The notes under the pieces are model-generated. The model ran no database searches, had not been told where the DNA came from, and saw only the letters and a program-made list of their open reading frames with translations. From Sacculina carcini (lineage: Eukaryota; Arthropoda; Thecostraca; Sacculinidae), in contig OU696573.1 in NCBI GenBank assembly GCA_916048095.2, positions 1,654,001 through 1,718,000 on the forward strand: a stretch of DNA of 64,000 bases. Reading direction: 5' to 3'. The translations under genes were made by a program, and so were the position numbers. Positions 1-63,783 of this stretch are shown here, in pieces; the first letter of the stretch is position 1; the number at the start of each line of letters is the position of its first letter.

Positions 1-35
1 TACATCAACGTATCTGCTCAGTTATAGGAACTCAG

Positions 36-41
36 TTTAAT
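36..41 (-). promoter_or_regulatory. Possible polyadenylation signal of the GPCR gene
   Basis: TTTAAT on + reads ATTAAA on the - strand, about 110 nt past the GPCR stop codon. This is the common variant of AATAAA. It is a six-base match, so support is weak. Confidence 0.2.
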
Positions 42-152
42 AAGCGCCAAGCACTGAATTCTTCTTATTATTTTTTAAATAAGTTCTGGATGGTGAGTGG
101 ACTTTGGGAATACATCAATGGATGGATAGGAGGGCTGTCAGGGACGGGAGAG

Positions 153-1745
153 TCACGTGCTGAATAGTGCATATGTATGCGGTCGGGCGCAATTGGGAAA
201 GCGAGACTCAGTGTGTATTCGCGGTTTGTCAGCTGTCATGAATTCCAGTGATGTGGTGCACAATGGAAGCTGCACGTCATGTTTGATGTCTGGCATCGTT
301 CCAGCTATTGGTATGCGCTTTTGATTGTGGTCAATCATATGAGGTTCAATTGTATTAAATGTCCTCCCTACACTAAGATCACTTGAAGTGCCTCCATTCA
401 TGTTTCCTCCATCCACCCAATTAGCCATCCATTCTTCAATGCTGTCGTCGATGCAGTCTTCGATGTCCATATTTTCCATCGTTGACATTTCCGAGCTCAT
501 TTCAATGTTTGTGATATGTTCATTGCTGAATTTCGCTCCCTTCTTTGTTTCATTTGACTGGTCGTTTTTGTGAATGATGTCGGCGGTGCTGTTCTGGCCG
601 GAACAATTGTGGTTGACATATTTTGTTGACCTGATGGTTTCTCCACCACATACCTCCTGCACGTCCACCACAAACACAGCAGGCAACCGCGCATCACCTC
701 CGTTATCTTCGTGTTTCTCTGATCCTCGTTGATGTTGTGTGCTTGGTAATTGGGCCTTTCGATTGTTCTGCTGGATTTCCTCCACCTTATTACGGCATGT
801 AATCGCATTAAATATCGTCGAGTATTCATTCCTCAACAATCTATTAGACAAGCCGAACACCCATCCATCCAATATATACGAGATCATGGTCATTTGAAGG
901 CTCACATATTTCAGCACTGCAGGTACTTGAATGATGAACTGGTCAGTCAGCATTACAATACAGCTGGGCAGAATGAAGAACAAGGCTATAATTGTTCCCC
1001 GAATAAATCCACGATAATTTCTCATAGTTTTTTTGTTTTCGGATACTCCCATTAATTTTCGCTGATCGCGTATTTCATTGGAATGTTTGGCTGCCTGGTG
1101 AGACACAATTACATTGAGGACAATCACCATCATGTTAATGATCAGAAGCATACCATAAGTGAGACTCATAAGCCAGGCGGGAACAAGGACTACTATTATA
1201 CAGTTTCCCTCAAATCTCTCCCATTCTCCGAAGTTCCATAGAAGAGCGTAGTGTATCAGCCAGTATAGCATGGCTGTTATCCACGGGCTTGTCAGCAGCA
1301 TGAAGTGGTTGAACGACGTCATTACCTGGTAGTATCGCAGACCATGCTGGACCGACACGAACCTCTCAACGTTGAGAGCCAAAAGACACGCACTGGAACA
1401 CACAGCGAGCGAGAAGACGGAAGTCATGGTCATGGTGCAGGTAATGCGGGCCCGCTGAAAGTCCAGATTGTTGAGAAATGTGTTGAATGCAACAAAGGTG
1501 AGTAGCAGAGCTTCGGCAGTTGCCATGTTGGCCAATGTTTGAAACATGATCTTGCAACGCAGTCGACTTCGAAACAAAACTAACAGCGCCGGCACAGACG
1601 ACAGCAAAATACCCGCCAGACTTAACGGTACAGCTGTATAAAGCTGACCATTGTCTTGATCTTTTTCAGCCATTGCCAGTAGATACAACAGAAAAGGTCG
1701 TTTTTTGGCCGACACAACTGTAAGACAATGACACCGCGCATACAA
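153..1745 (-). CDS. Class A (rhodopsin-like) G-protein coupled receptor, single exon
   Basis: This is a 530-codon intronless ORF on the - strand, predicted to be a seven-transmembrane plasma-membrane receptor. Hydrophobic segments in order are TM1 around YTAVPLSLAGILLSS, TM2 around LANMATAEALLLTF, TM3 around SVFSLAVCSSACLLALNVERF, TM4 around SPWITAMLYWL, TM5 around VPAWLMSLTYGMLL, TM6 around IIALFFILPSCIVM and TM7 around ISYILDGWVFGLSNRLL. A Cys before TM3 (ITCTM) and one in extracellular loop 2 (GNCII) could form the conserved disulfide. Class A hallmarks are degraded: DRY is ERF, TM6 keeps its Pro but lacks the usual Trp, and NPxxY is replaced by LDGWVFG. The C-tail is long (about 200 residues), polar and acidic. 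The second Met (residue 25, MAEKDQ) is the more natural start because the first 24 residues are not receptor-like. Ligand and subfamily are not recognised. Confidence 0.8.
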   Translation of the reverse strand: MYARCHCLTVVSAKKRPFLLYLLAMAEKDQDNGQLYTAVPLSLAGILLSSVPALLVLFRSRLRCKIMFQTLANMATAEALLLTFVAFNTFLNNLDFQRARITCTMTMTSVFSLAVCSSACLLALNVERFVSVQHGLRYYQVMTSFNHFMLLTSPWITAMLYWLIHYALLWNFGEWERFEGNCIIVVLVPAWLMSLTYGMLLIINMMVIVLNVIVSHQAAKHSNEIRDQRKLMGVSENKKTMRNYRGFIRGTIIALFFILPSCIVMLTDQFIIQVPAVLKYVSLQMTMISYILDGWVFGLSNRLLRNEYSTIFNAITCRNKVEEIQQNNRKAQLPSTQHQRGSEKHEDNGGDARLPAVFVVDVQEVCGGETIRSTKYVNHNCSGQNSTADIIHKNDQSNETKKGAKFSNEHITNIEMSSEMSTMENMDIEDCIDDSIEEWMANWVDGGNMNGGTSSDLSVGRTFNTIEPHMIDHNQKRIPIAGTMPDIKHDVQLPLCTTSLEFMTADKPRIHTESRFPNCARPHTYALFST

Positions 1746-2000
1746 AAACTTATTAAAACTATATATTCCATAGTACTCATATATGATTTTGCTTAAAAAG
1801 GTATAGTTGGCAGTAGCGTATGTTCATCAGCTGTGCTAACTATTCATTGAACAAGTGCGAAACTTTGATTGAGAAGGGGAAATGGCATTGCCTATGGATA
1901 TTTTGTGACCAACATGCGACAGCATGACAGACAGCTGGTCAAGCTAGTGAATGTGCCATCATGAGTTTTACAGAAATAATACAATTACTTTCAGTGAGTT

Positions 2001-2402
2001 TGTAACAAAAACAAAAGACTCAGATATATTCAGACGCGCGCATGCGCATGCGCAGGCGCGCATGGGCATCGCTGCCCCACGCTCGCCCACAAGATGTCAC
2101 GCCACAACCGCAGCTCAAACAGAACTGCTAGCTCACACCGTGACACACGGGAGCACACACGGACACACACACACGCACAGTCCTCACGCTCACCGCCACA
2201 ACCAATCAGCGGCGAGCGATTGACCGGCGAGCCGGTCAATCGCTCGCCGCCGCGGGGCATGCACACTTCACCAAACGCATACATACAAACACATCACCAC
2301 ACAACGCAAACGTGAGCGCAAACGCGAATCACACACAAACACTAAACCACACACACTCCAACGCGCTCACACGCCCTCTTTCTCGCACACAATCACACCA
2401 CA
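2001..2402. repeat. Left LTR of the TRIM-like element
   Basis: 402 bp, TG...CA ends, preceded by GAGTT. It contains a perfect 20-bp inverted repeat (2209-2228 with 2231-2250, 2-nt loop). The right LTR has only one full arm of it. Confidence 0.6.
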
Positions 2403-3082
2403 CCTCCACCTTTTTTTATAAAGAAACATGAACTGAAGAGCACAAAATAAAAACGCATAAAAAACAAACAAAAACAACCAAACGCGACGACGGCCTCCAC
2501 CACACGCACACACCGTGGCTACGGCGAAGCACAACGCGGCAGGCCCAAGCGTCCACCACGCTCCCGCCTCCGCCCGTGCTCTTCAGTGCTCCGCCGCAGC
2601 CTGCTGTCCTCTTCATCACCGGCTGCCGCGGCAGGGCACAACCCTTCGACCCCAGCAACCACTATGCTCCCGTCGACTCCAGTGCTCTTCAGCACCCTGC
2701 CGCAGACAGCCGTGACGTCGCCGCACATGTAGGCTACGCCGTCGTTGTCGATCGACGATTTTCCTCGGCTTCAGCAGCCCCTTTGTGTCACCTGCCCTCC
2801 AGCACCAGCAGCCTTCACCAGCAATCTTCCAGCTGCCCAGCGACGAGTCCAACACCAGTGCAGGCGGGACGACGAGCAACCCTCGGCCGCAGCTCCTCCC
2901 CTGCTTCCTGCCGGCACCATGCTCTCCTGCCGTCCCTCTGCACACCAACCTGACACGCCGCCGAGCACCTCCACCACGTCCTCCAGGCCGTTGCTAATAC
3001 TGGAGGGCACGATCTCCGCTGCTGAAGCCGGGTCGCAGACAAACAATATTTCCAAATATAAATACAAAAGGCCGAAATAGCT

Positions 3083-3435
3083 TGTAACGAAAACAAAAAC
3101 ACTAAGATATATTCGGACAGGCCCGTGTGGGCATCGCTGCCCCACGCGCGCCCACAAGACGTCACGCCACAACCGCAGCTCAAACAGGACTGCTAGCTCA
3201 CACCGTGACACACACGGACACACACACACGCACAGTCCTCACGCCCACCGCCACAACCAATCAGCGGCGAGCCGGTCAATCGCTCGCCGCCGCGGGGCAT
3301 GCACACTTCACCAAACGTATACATACAAACACATCACCAAACAACGCAAACGCAAACGCAATCACACATACACACTAAGCCACACACACTCCAGGGCGCT
3401 CACACACTCTCTCTCTCGCTCACAATCACACCACA
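3083..3435. repeat. Right LTR of the TRIM-like element
   Basis: 353 bp, similar to 2001-2402 along its length, with TG...CA ends, followed by GAGTT at 3436-3440. Relative to the left copy it lacks blocks in the CG-rich head and in the hairpin region. Confidence 0.6.
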
Positions 3436-3440
3436 GAGTT

Positions 3441-4449
3441 CCATTTGAATTAAAATAAATATTGTTTTTATTCATGCTTCATTTGATTGCGGTTTTTGTT
3501 AATTAGCAGGGCATGACCCCACTGATTCATGTTCAGTGAAGCTATCATATTAAGCATCACATTAAGCTCTTAGTAACAATAGTGATGCAGATTGAAGTAC
3601 ACCTGAACTCGCTCTGTAATTCTGGTCAAACACTGACGTCGCAACATCTGCCTGGTTCACTATTCTCCTGCATTCTTCCTAATTGTTTACTATATCTGTG
3701 CAGAACTACCAAACGTCCGTAGTAAACTTATTTGCTTCCAACTCTCTTATATATAATCTCTTCAATAACACTGTGTAGTTGTTTTACCTGACACAAAAGG
3801 CGCGAGAATAAAGATTGGCTGGTTGATTGGTGAATGCTGCTCCGGAGATGTGACCAGGGTTGCGTGTCGTTGTCCAGTGAAATGCTGGCAATGTTTGTTG
3901 TGTTGTTTCAACGTCAATGGTTGCCATGCACACCATTGCGTCACAAGGATTACGTTACATTAGCATCTGATGTTTGACATGCTCTCATTACGAGCTGTCA
4001 TTCATTACGAGCTGTCAATGACATACTGTCATGCTCGTATTCACATGCGTCGCTGTTCGGAGTAATGCAGCTTTCTCAGAATAATGAGTCCTGTATCCAT
4101 AAATAGCAAACATAAAATGGTGAGATTGATGATCAGTAAGGTGACATTTTGTTGCAAATGCAACTTTTTCATCATAGACTCTGTTCATCCCGCGAAGCCC
4201 AAAATCAATATTTCATTGATCTGAGGTAAGTATTAAATAAGTTATAAATGCAACTTTTTGCAACTTTGTGGTTTCAGCGCAACTTATGCAACTGTTCATT
4301 TTTAAGAGCAACTATTTGGATTTAAATAATTATTTCACACTATAATGCATTTTTCTGAATTTTCAACATAAACTCGATAAGCATGTATCTGGAAGACTTG
4401 AAAACATTGTGTTCGTGTGTGGTGCTAGACATCCTGCTTCTTTACGTTC
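3441..4449. other. Gene-free spacer
   Basis: About 1 kb of non-repetitive sequence between the two LTR elements. Open frames are short and I see no domain, splice-bounded exon or RNA gene in it. Confidence 0.5.
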
Positions 4450-4454
4450 CCATA

Positions 4455-4770
4455 TGTTGGGAGTTAGCTCCCCTACACGTTACTGAGTGCGCTCCTGCGC
4501 AGTTGAATATGACCCGGCCCTGACTGTGTGGATGTGCTGACTTGAACCGTGTGTATGTGCGTGTGCAAGTAGTGTGACATTGACATGTGTGTAGTTGTGT
4601 TCGACTGTCCCTATGAAGCACCATGTGTGTCAGTGTCTCAGTGTGTCCGTGTATCAGTGTCAGTGTCAGTGTCAGTGTTCAACTGACCCTATGAAGCACC
4701 GGGTGTGTCAGTATTAGTGTGTACTTTTACTGGGTGTGTGGTTCTTGTGGAGCAAGGCTAAATCAAAACA
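4455..4770 (+). repeat. 5' LTR of the Ty3-type element
   Basis: 316 bp and longer than its partner. The extra length lies around 4600-4720, where short GTGTCAGT-type units and a repeated CCTATGAAGCACC segment have expanded. Confidence 0.8.
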
Positions 4771-5990
4771 TGGCGCAGCCGACAGGATCAACTATGAAGT
4801 TCAAGGACGAGCATTCCGTTGTTGATCAAGCATTGCTTCAGCATTAACCGCCAGTGCCGCCCCCTCCGAAATTTCAGTGGACAGAGAGCACTCGTTTCGA
4901 GCCTAGAGACGGCGGTGGGACGATTTTGCATTGTTAACAGGCCTGACAGCGGCACCGATGACCATACAGTTGGCTGCACTGAGGTCGTGTCTCTCAGACG
5001 ACACCATCATGGTCATGGAGAACCTCGACTTCCCACATGCAGCATTTGAAGACGTTAACTCTATTATAGCCGGCCTGGAGGCATACATCGTTGGCAGACC
5101 AATGAGGTCATCGAACGGCGCAACTTCAACGCCAGAATACAAGCATAAGGAGAATGCTTCGACGATTTTTGCACAGCATTGAAAGACTTGGCGACGCGTT
5201 GCAAGTTTTGCAACAGCTGTCGTGAATCACTTATTCGTGACCGAATTGTGATGGGGCTACAAGACGCCTCTACGGTACAGAAGCTGTGTGCTGTCCCGAA
5301 TCTTTCTCTGCAAAATGCTATAGAAATTTACAGAGCACAGGAAGCCGCAAGTCACGACGCATCGACTTTTCTTGGACACAAAGTGGCTCGAATAAAATAC
5401 AAGCGATTCAGCAAAGCGGGTTCCGCGACTCCACACCAGAAAACATGTTCGTGGTGTGGCGGTAGGTGGTATCTTGATGTGACTCAGTGTCCCGCTCGAC
5501 AGGCCACATGCAAATTGTGCAAGAAAAAAGGACATTTTCAGAAGGTGTGTCGCCAACGTTCAAGGACACAATCGCAAAGCGTATCACAGATGCAAGTCAC
5601 GAGCATCATAGCCAGCACGACGGCTGAACATGCACCAAGGGTGACAGTGACGTTGAAAACCGACAAGACTATCAAAGCATCGGCACTCCCGGATTCCGGA
5701 GCTGATATTTCAGTAGCTGGACTCGATATACTCCATCGACTGAGCATGACAATAGCTGATTTGACTCCAGCTGAGGCTCATAATCGTCCGAAATTGGCCG
5801 ATCAATCAGCAGTGGAGACTCTGGGAACATTTTCAGGAAGCGTCTCTTGCGGGCAACACAACGTACGAGAAGTCTTTCACGTGCTGCCTGGAGTTCAAGG
5901 ACTCATTCTATCATGGCTCACCTCGCGCGCTCTTCATTTCCTTCATGAACAGTACCCAAGACAGTGTGCTGGATCGACGCTAGTGGTACT
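4771..5990 (+). pseudogene. Gag-protease remnant of the Ty3-type element
   Basis: Gag begins at an ATG at 4769 straddling the LTR end, but the frame is broken near 4845 and again near 5145. The downstream frame (about 5150-5990) carries the conserved Gag region with LIRDRIVMGL, then a CCHC zinc knuckle (CKLCKKKGHFQKVC, CX2CX4HX4C) that binds genomic RNA, then an aspartic protease with active-site motif LPDSGAD and the flap-side LPGVQGLILSW. The frame ends soon after the protease, at the junction with the deleted RT region. No full Gag-Pol can be made from this copy. Confidence 0.75.
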
Positions 5991-7069
5991 GTAGATGCAC
6001 ATCCCGTCGCTAGCGAAGCCGTAAAGAGAAGTAAAAGTCAAGACATAGTTGGACGCCTAGACGCAATTCCCGAAAGATCTTTCCAAGTCGTATCAGCGGA
6101 CTTGGCGGAATACGGTGGGAAGCACTTTTTGGTAGTGGGTGATCACTTCTCTGGTTGGGCAACTATTGGAGAGCTGGGCACCGATAGCAGTACACGACGA
6201 TTAATTTCTATACTGCAGGACATGTTTTCTTTCGCCGGAGTGCCAGATGTGTGGTATTCAGACGGTGGCCACAATTCACATCAAACGTTTTCCGTGATTT
6301 TCTACGACGCTGGGATGTGGAGCCGAGATATTCGCCGCCCAACTATCCTCAATCGAATGGGAGGGCGGAAGTTGGTGTGAAAAGCATAAGGAGAATCATC
6401 GCAAAGTGTTGGTGCCGACGCGGCAAAACTTTGGATCAAGAGCAGTGGACGCGCGCTATATTGCAATATCGCAATACACCAGGAGCAAATGGACTTTCTC
6501 CTGCTCAAGTATTATTTGGACGACCAATACAAGACAGCCTCCCGGCTCATCGACGAGCCTTCAGCCAGAAGTGGCAAGCCAACGCGGACGTGGTCGATAG
6601 CACGCCATCTCCGACGATTCGGCGTTACAATCAGACATCGCGTGATCTACATGGACTGTCAATGGGCAACCGACCGGTTATTCAAGACCCCGTTACGAAG
6701 CAATGGTCTCGGTACGGTGTTATTACTGCGGTAAACCCAAATCGGAAATACCTCATCCGAATGACGAGCGGCAGAGTATTATGCCGCAACAGACGCTTCA
6801 TCAGACGACGGTCTGCTCACGCAAAACCGCATCAGCAAAACGGACACCAGGTCACTGAGCCAGCTTCGTCTGCCGAGAGCAAGACTGCATCGTCCGAGAG
6901 AGCTAGTTCTCCGAAACAAGACCAGTCGGACGGCACTGATCCGATAATTCCTGATGAGCCGGCACTTAGAAGATCAGCGAGAACACGCCGCCGACCAGCC
7001 AGACTCATTGAGGAGATATTAGTTCTGATGGGAGAGGTGTTAGGAGTTGGCTCCCCTACGCGTTACTGA
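5985..7069 (+). pseudogene. Integrase remnant of the Ty3-type element
   Basis: The catalytic core of a retroviral-type integrase is readable in two overlapping frames. The first acidic residue lies in VVSADLAEYGGKHFLVVGDH, the second in WYSDGG, and the third in NYPQSNGRAEVGVKS after a frameshift near 6268. The C-terminal part has a GPY/F-like stretch (RYGVITAVNPNRKYLIRM) with RNRRFIRR. The N-terminal HHCC knuckle is missing, so the deletion that removed RT-RNase H also took the start of integrase. Confidence 0.75.
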
Positions 7070-7285
7070 GTGCGCTCCTGCGCAGTTGAATATGACCCGG
7101 CTACACTGAGTGTGTGGATGTGCTGACTTGAACCGTGTGTATGTGCGTGTGCAAGTAGTGTGACATTGACATGTGTGTAGTTGTTTTCGAGTAGTATTGG
7201 TGTACGCTGCCTGTGACGTGTACTGTGCAATATCAGTGTGTTCTTTTACTGGGTGCTTCTTGTGGGGCAAGGCTAAATCAAAACA
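7038..7285 (+). repeat. 3' LTR of the Ty3-type element
   Basis: 248 bp, nearly identical to the 5' LTR over its first ~145 bp and its last ~30 bp. It ends TAAATCAAAACA and is followed by the target duplication CCATA. Confidence 0.8.
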
Positions 7286-7290
7286 CCATA

Positions 7291-8365
7291 GACATAATAC
7301 AGACATAGGCAATATAATATAGACATAACACTCTGGTATAGACACCCGTATTTGTGCAATAAAATTTATCATTAATTTTTATACTTTTCGAGCGACTTTG
7401 TAGCAACTAGTTAGATCAACAGCACTTGAATATAATCACCGCATAATCAGATGATGTTTTATCTACAAAATCCATCTAGACCCCGGAACATTTGTGAAAA
7501 TTAACATCGAGTGAGTCTGTCAAAATATATTGTAGATTTAAATATCATTATCAGGCATCAGTGCGATATCTTCGACAGACTAGACAAGAATGTGAAACAC
7601 CATCTTAACACAACCGCGAATATTCAAAATGTATTAAGTAGAAACAAAAACGTGAAACTCCAAACTGTAATCTTAAGGAGTGATTTCAGTGTTTAAATTT
7701 TATTACCTATCATTTAAAATTGGTGATATTTTAGCGAAACATTGGGATCAACTTATTAGCGCAAATATTTGCGATTGTTAGCGCATCCAAATGTCACCCT
7801 TGTCGCCAGTGAGGTGACAGTTGAAGCTCATGAAGCATGCAGTCCTAACACAACCGTCAATGCTCAAAACGTATTGTAGTAATAGTTGTGGAAAGTAAAC
7901 AGTACACATTTTTCTCACAAAAAGTATGTTTTCCATATTTATGTGATTTTCACTACCCTTTGACTGGTTCTAGTGAAATTTCTGCAAACATTTAAGTGTG
8001 ACTTTTTAGCGCAACTTTTAGGATTTTTCAGGGCAACTTTACTTGATTTTTAGCGCGCCAAAAGGTCATCATATTAATTACAGGAAAATCCAGTGACTTT
8101 GGATGAGTGCAGGCACGATTACCACCCTGCGGCCCCGTGTACCAGATTTCAATGCCTATCGTTTGCGTATATTCTTAATGGCGTTCTTAGGTCTATTTTT
8201 AGGTTCACGTATATTATTTGGTGGACAGGACATGAACTGGACAATATGTAATATGTATAAGAAGGAAAGCATATATTACACAATATTATGTCACAATATA
8301 TCACATTTTGAAATGGTTTGCTATAAAGTCATGGTTGTGAATAACCCACTGCATTCCTCGTCTCT
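7291..8365. other. AT-rich gene-free spacer
   Basis: About 1.1 kb of AT-rich sequence downstream of the Ty3-type element. Only short open frames occur, without domains. The phrase 'tttttagcgcaact' and close variants recur at 7745-7790 and 8000-8060, and similar wording occurs at 4240-4320 upstream of the element. This suggests the Ty3 copy inserted into a pre-existing local repeat. Confidence 0.4.
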
Positions 8366-8367
8366 CT

Positions 8368-8640
8368 AAAGCTTGTTCTTCACCTTTTTCTCTGATTCTC
8401 CACTTTTTAATTAGCCATCTCTTCATTTTTTACAATAGCGCTGATAAATTCAAATAATTCAGTTGTTACATCAAAGTGAATGCCAATAAGTCATTAGAAA
8501 AAAATTAACGAATTTGAATTGATAAAAACATACATTTGTCTTGTTCTGTCCGACCTTTAGCTTATCACTTGACAGCTCTTCCAATCCCCGCCAGATGAGA
8601 ATTCCCCACAGATTATGAAGCACTGGTCTAATGGAACAGC
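8368..8640. mobile_element. Degenerate hAT-like MITE (same family as 48737-48995)
   Basis: Shares long near-identical runs with 48737-48995, such as CAGCGCTGATAAATTCAA-like text, the TTCAGTTGTT segment and TCCGACCTTTAGCTT. Its termini are eroded and no clear target duplication remains. Confidence 0.5.
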
Positions 8641-9008
8641 ACCTCTAATTAAAAGTCACTTTGACTAATTCTCCTCTTTTGGCAATGACAATGACTGTGC
8701 GATTTTTATTAGTGATTTTTTTACTTACCGGTAAACACCCTTTATTTTTCATTTATTAAATGAATATGCATACTTTTCCTGGCTCATTTTTTATCCATAA
8801 AATATACCGTATCTCAACAAAATTCTGACCAGCTAGTCGATAAATAGAACGGCACCCTCTAATTTAATAACACTACGGTGGAAGGGTTGAAAAATATAAG
8901 TACATGTGTGTTCAAATTGAGGATTTACGGTGTATATACACTGAATTATATGGTAAAAGTTAGTCATATTTTGACACCGATCTGTGTACTACTAGGTCTT
9001 CGGTGCAG

Positions 9009-62787
<53,779 letters not shown>

Positions 62788-62802
<15 letters not shown>

Positions 62803-63068
62803 CCTCAATTTCCTCCCTAGAAACATGAACCTCCCTCGAACCTTTCCTCGATTCCTCCCTAGAAACTTTACCTCGATTTCTCCCTAGAAACTTCAACCTT
62901 TCTAGAATCTTTCCTCGATTCCTCCCTAGAAAATTGAACCTCCCAAGAATCTTTGCTCGATTCCTCCCTCAAAACTTGAGCCTTTCCTCAACTCCTCCCT
63001 AAAAACTTGAACCTACCTAGAACCTTGCCTCAATTCCTCCCTAGAACCTTCAGCCTCCCTGTAAACTA
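62788..63068. repeat. Minisatellite overlapping the lipoprotein stop codon
   Basis: Irregular tandem units of roughly 40 bp built on CTCCCTAGAAAC(T/A)TGAACCTCC and CCTCGATTC. The first unit (CCAGAAACCTGACCTC) contains the TGA stop at 62800-62802. Confidence 0.75.
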
Positions 63069-63282
63069 GTTTCAACAAAATTTGGGCTCTTCAAGGGAAT
63101 TTAATCTATTGCACCCATATTTATTCCTTCAAATAGACACTGCTACAAATAGACACTCCCTCAAATAGCATGTGTCTAAATAACGGAAACCTCCGAACAG
63201 CACACATTTCAAGCTTTTTCTTCTTCAGAACATTCTTCAAAATGGCGGAAATGCTGCAACAGTGAATTTTCCTCAATCGCCT

Positions 63283-63783
63283 AGATCAATGGTTCGTAAC
63301 TTGTGTCAAATTCCTCAATGGTAGGTATTGGAGGGTTTGCCCGATGGTGAATTAAAGGTCGGACAGGAGGACAAATATGTGTTTTCTTGTCAATCTGAGT
63401 TTATTTATTTTTGTATCTGTGTCTTCCTGGCGTGTAATTGGGTGGAACAACTGAATTTATTGTCACTGGCGGATCCAGAGGGGGACTCAGGGGGCTGAAG
63501 CCCTCCCCCCAATTTTCCATCAACTACCCATAACTAAGATATTCACTAGAAGATGTTAAGAGAAAATATTTTTGTATATTGTTGATATGAGCATTATCGC
63601 AAAGACGTTGCATAATGATGCATGTACAAGACTGATTGCCCCCAAAATTCAGCCCCCCCCACTATTTATTCAGCCCCTCCCAAAATTGAGCTCTGTATCC
63701 GCCACTGTTTTTTGTACTTCATAGCGCTCTTGTCGAAAGCAGAGTTGGCTCGTTAAGTGGGAAACAAAGCGAAACGTTCCACT
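63283..63783. mobile_element. hAT-like MITE interrupted by a second MITE
   Basis: Left part 63283-63463 matches the reversed 48737 family (AAAGGTCGGACAGGAGGACAAAT, ACAACTGAATTTATTG). The match resumes after 63715 (TAGCGCTCTTGT, GAGTTGGCTCGTTAAGTGGG). The 63464-63707 MITE sits between. Confidence 0.6.
63464..63707. mobile_element. hAT-like MITE nested in an older MITE
   Basis: Ends CACTGGCGGATCCAGAG and CTCTGTATCCGCCACTG are inverted repeats. Flanks TTTATTGT (63456-63463) and TTTTTTGT (63708-63715) match 7 of 8. Confidence 0.75.

Larger units (their letters stand above)
2001..3435. mobile_element. Miniature non-autonomous LTR retroelement (TRIM-like), 5-bp TSD
   Basis: Two related direct repeats, 2001-2402 and 3083-3435, both begin TGTAAC(A/G)AAAAC and end ATCACACCACA, the TG...CA form of LTRs. 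The pair is flanked by the same five bases, GAGTT, at 1996-2000 and 3436-3440, as expected of an integrase target duplication. The internal segment (2403-3082) is GC-rich and has overlapping open frames on both strands, none with a recognisable gag or pol motif. At 1.4 kb the whole resembles a terminal-repeat retrotransposon in miniature. The LTRs are CA-rich and differ by several indels, so the copy is not young. The orientation and the primer-binding site are unclear. Confidence 0.65.
4455..7285 (+). mobile_element. Ty3/gypsy-type LTR retrotransposon with internal deletion of RT-RNase H
   Basis: The LTRs are 4455-4770 and 7038-7285. Both start TGTT(G/A)GGAGTT and end TAAATCAAAACA, and the element is flanked by the 5-bp duplication CCATA (4450-4454 and 7286-7290). 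After the left LTR comes TGGCGCAGCCGACAGGATC, a plausible primer-binding site. A purine run (7028-7037) precedes the right LTR. Inside are Gag with a CCHC knuckle, an aspartic protease and an integrase, in that order, but no reverse transcriptase or RNase H, although Ty3-type order is PR-RT-RH-IN. Gag and integrase are frameshifted. At 2.8 kb it is roughly half the usual size and cannot be autonomous. Confidence 0.85.

Noticed and set aside
2030..3229. Overlapping open frames on both strands in the miniature LTR element
   Set aside because: High GC content makes stops rare. No frame shows a known domain and opposite-strand frames overlap.
8103..8369. 88-codon open frame with a hydrophobic segment
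   Set aside because: No family resemblance, atypical composition, and its 3' end runs into a MITE.
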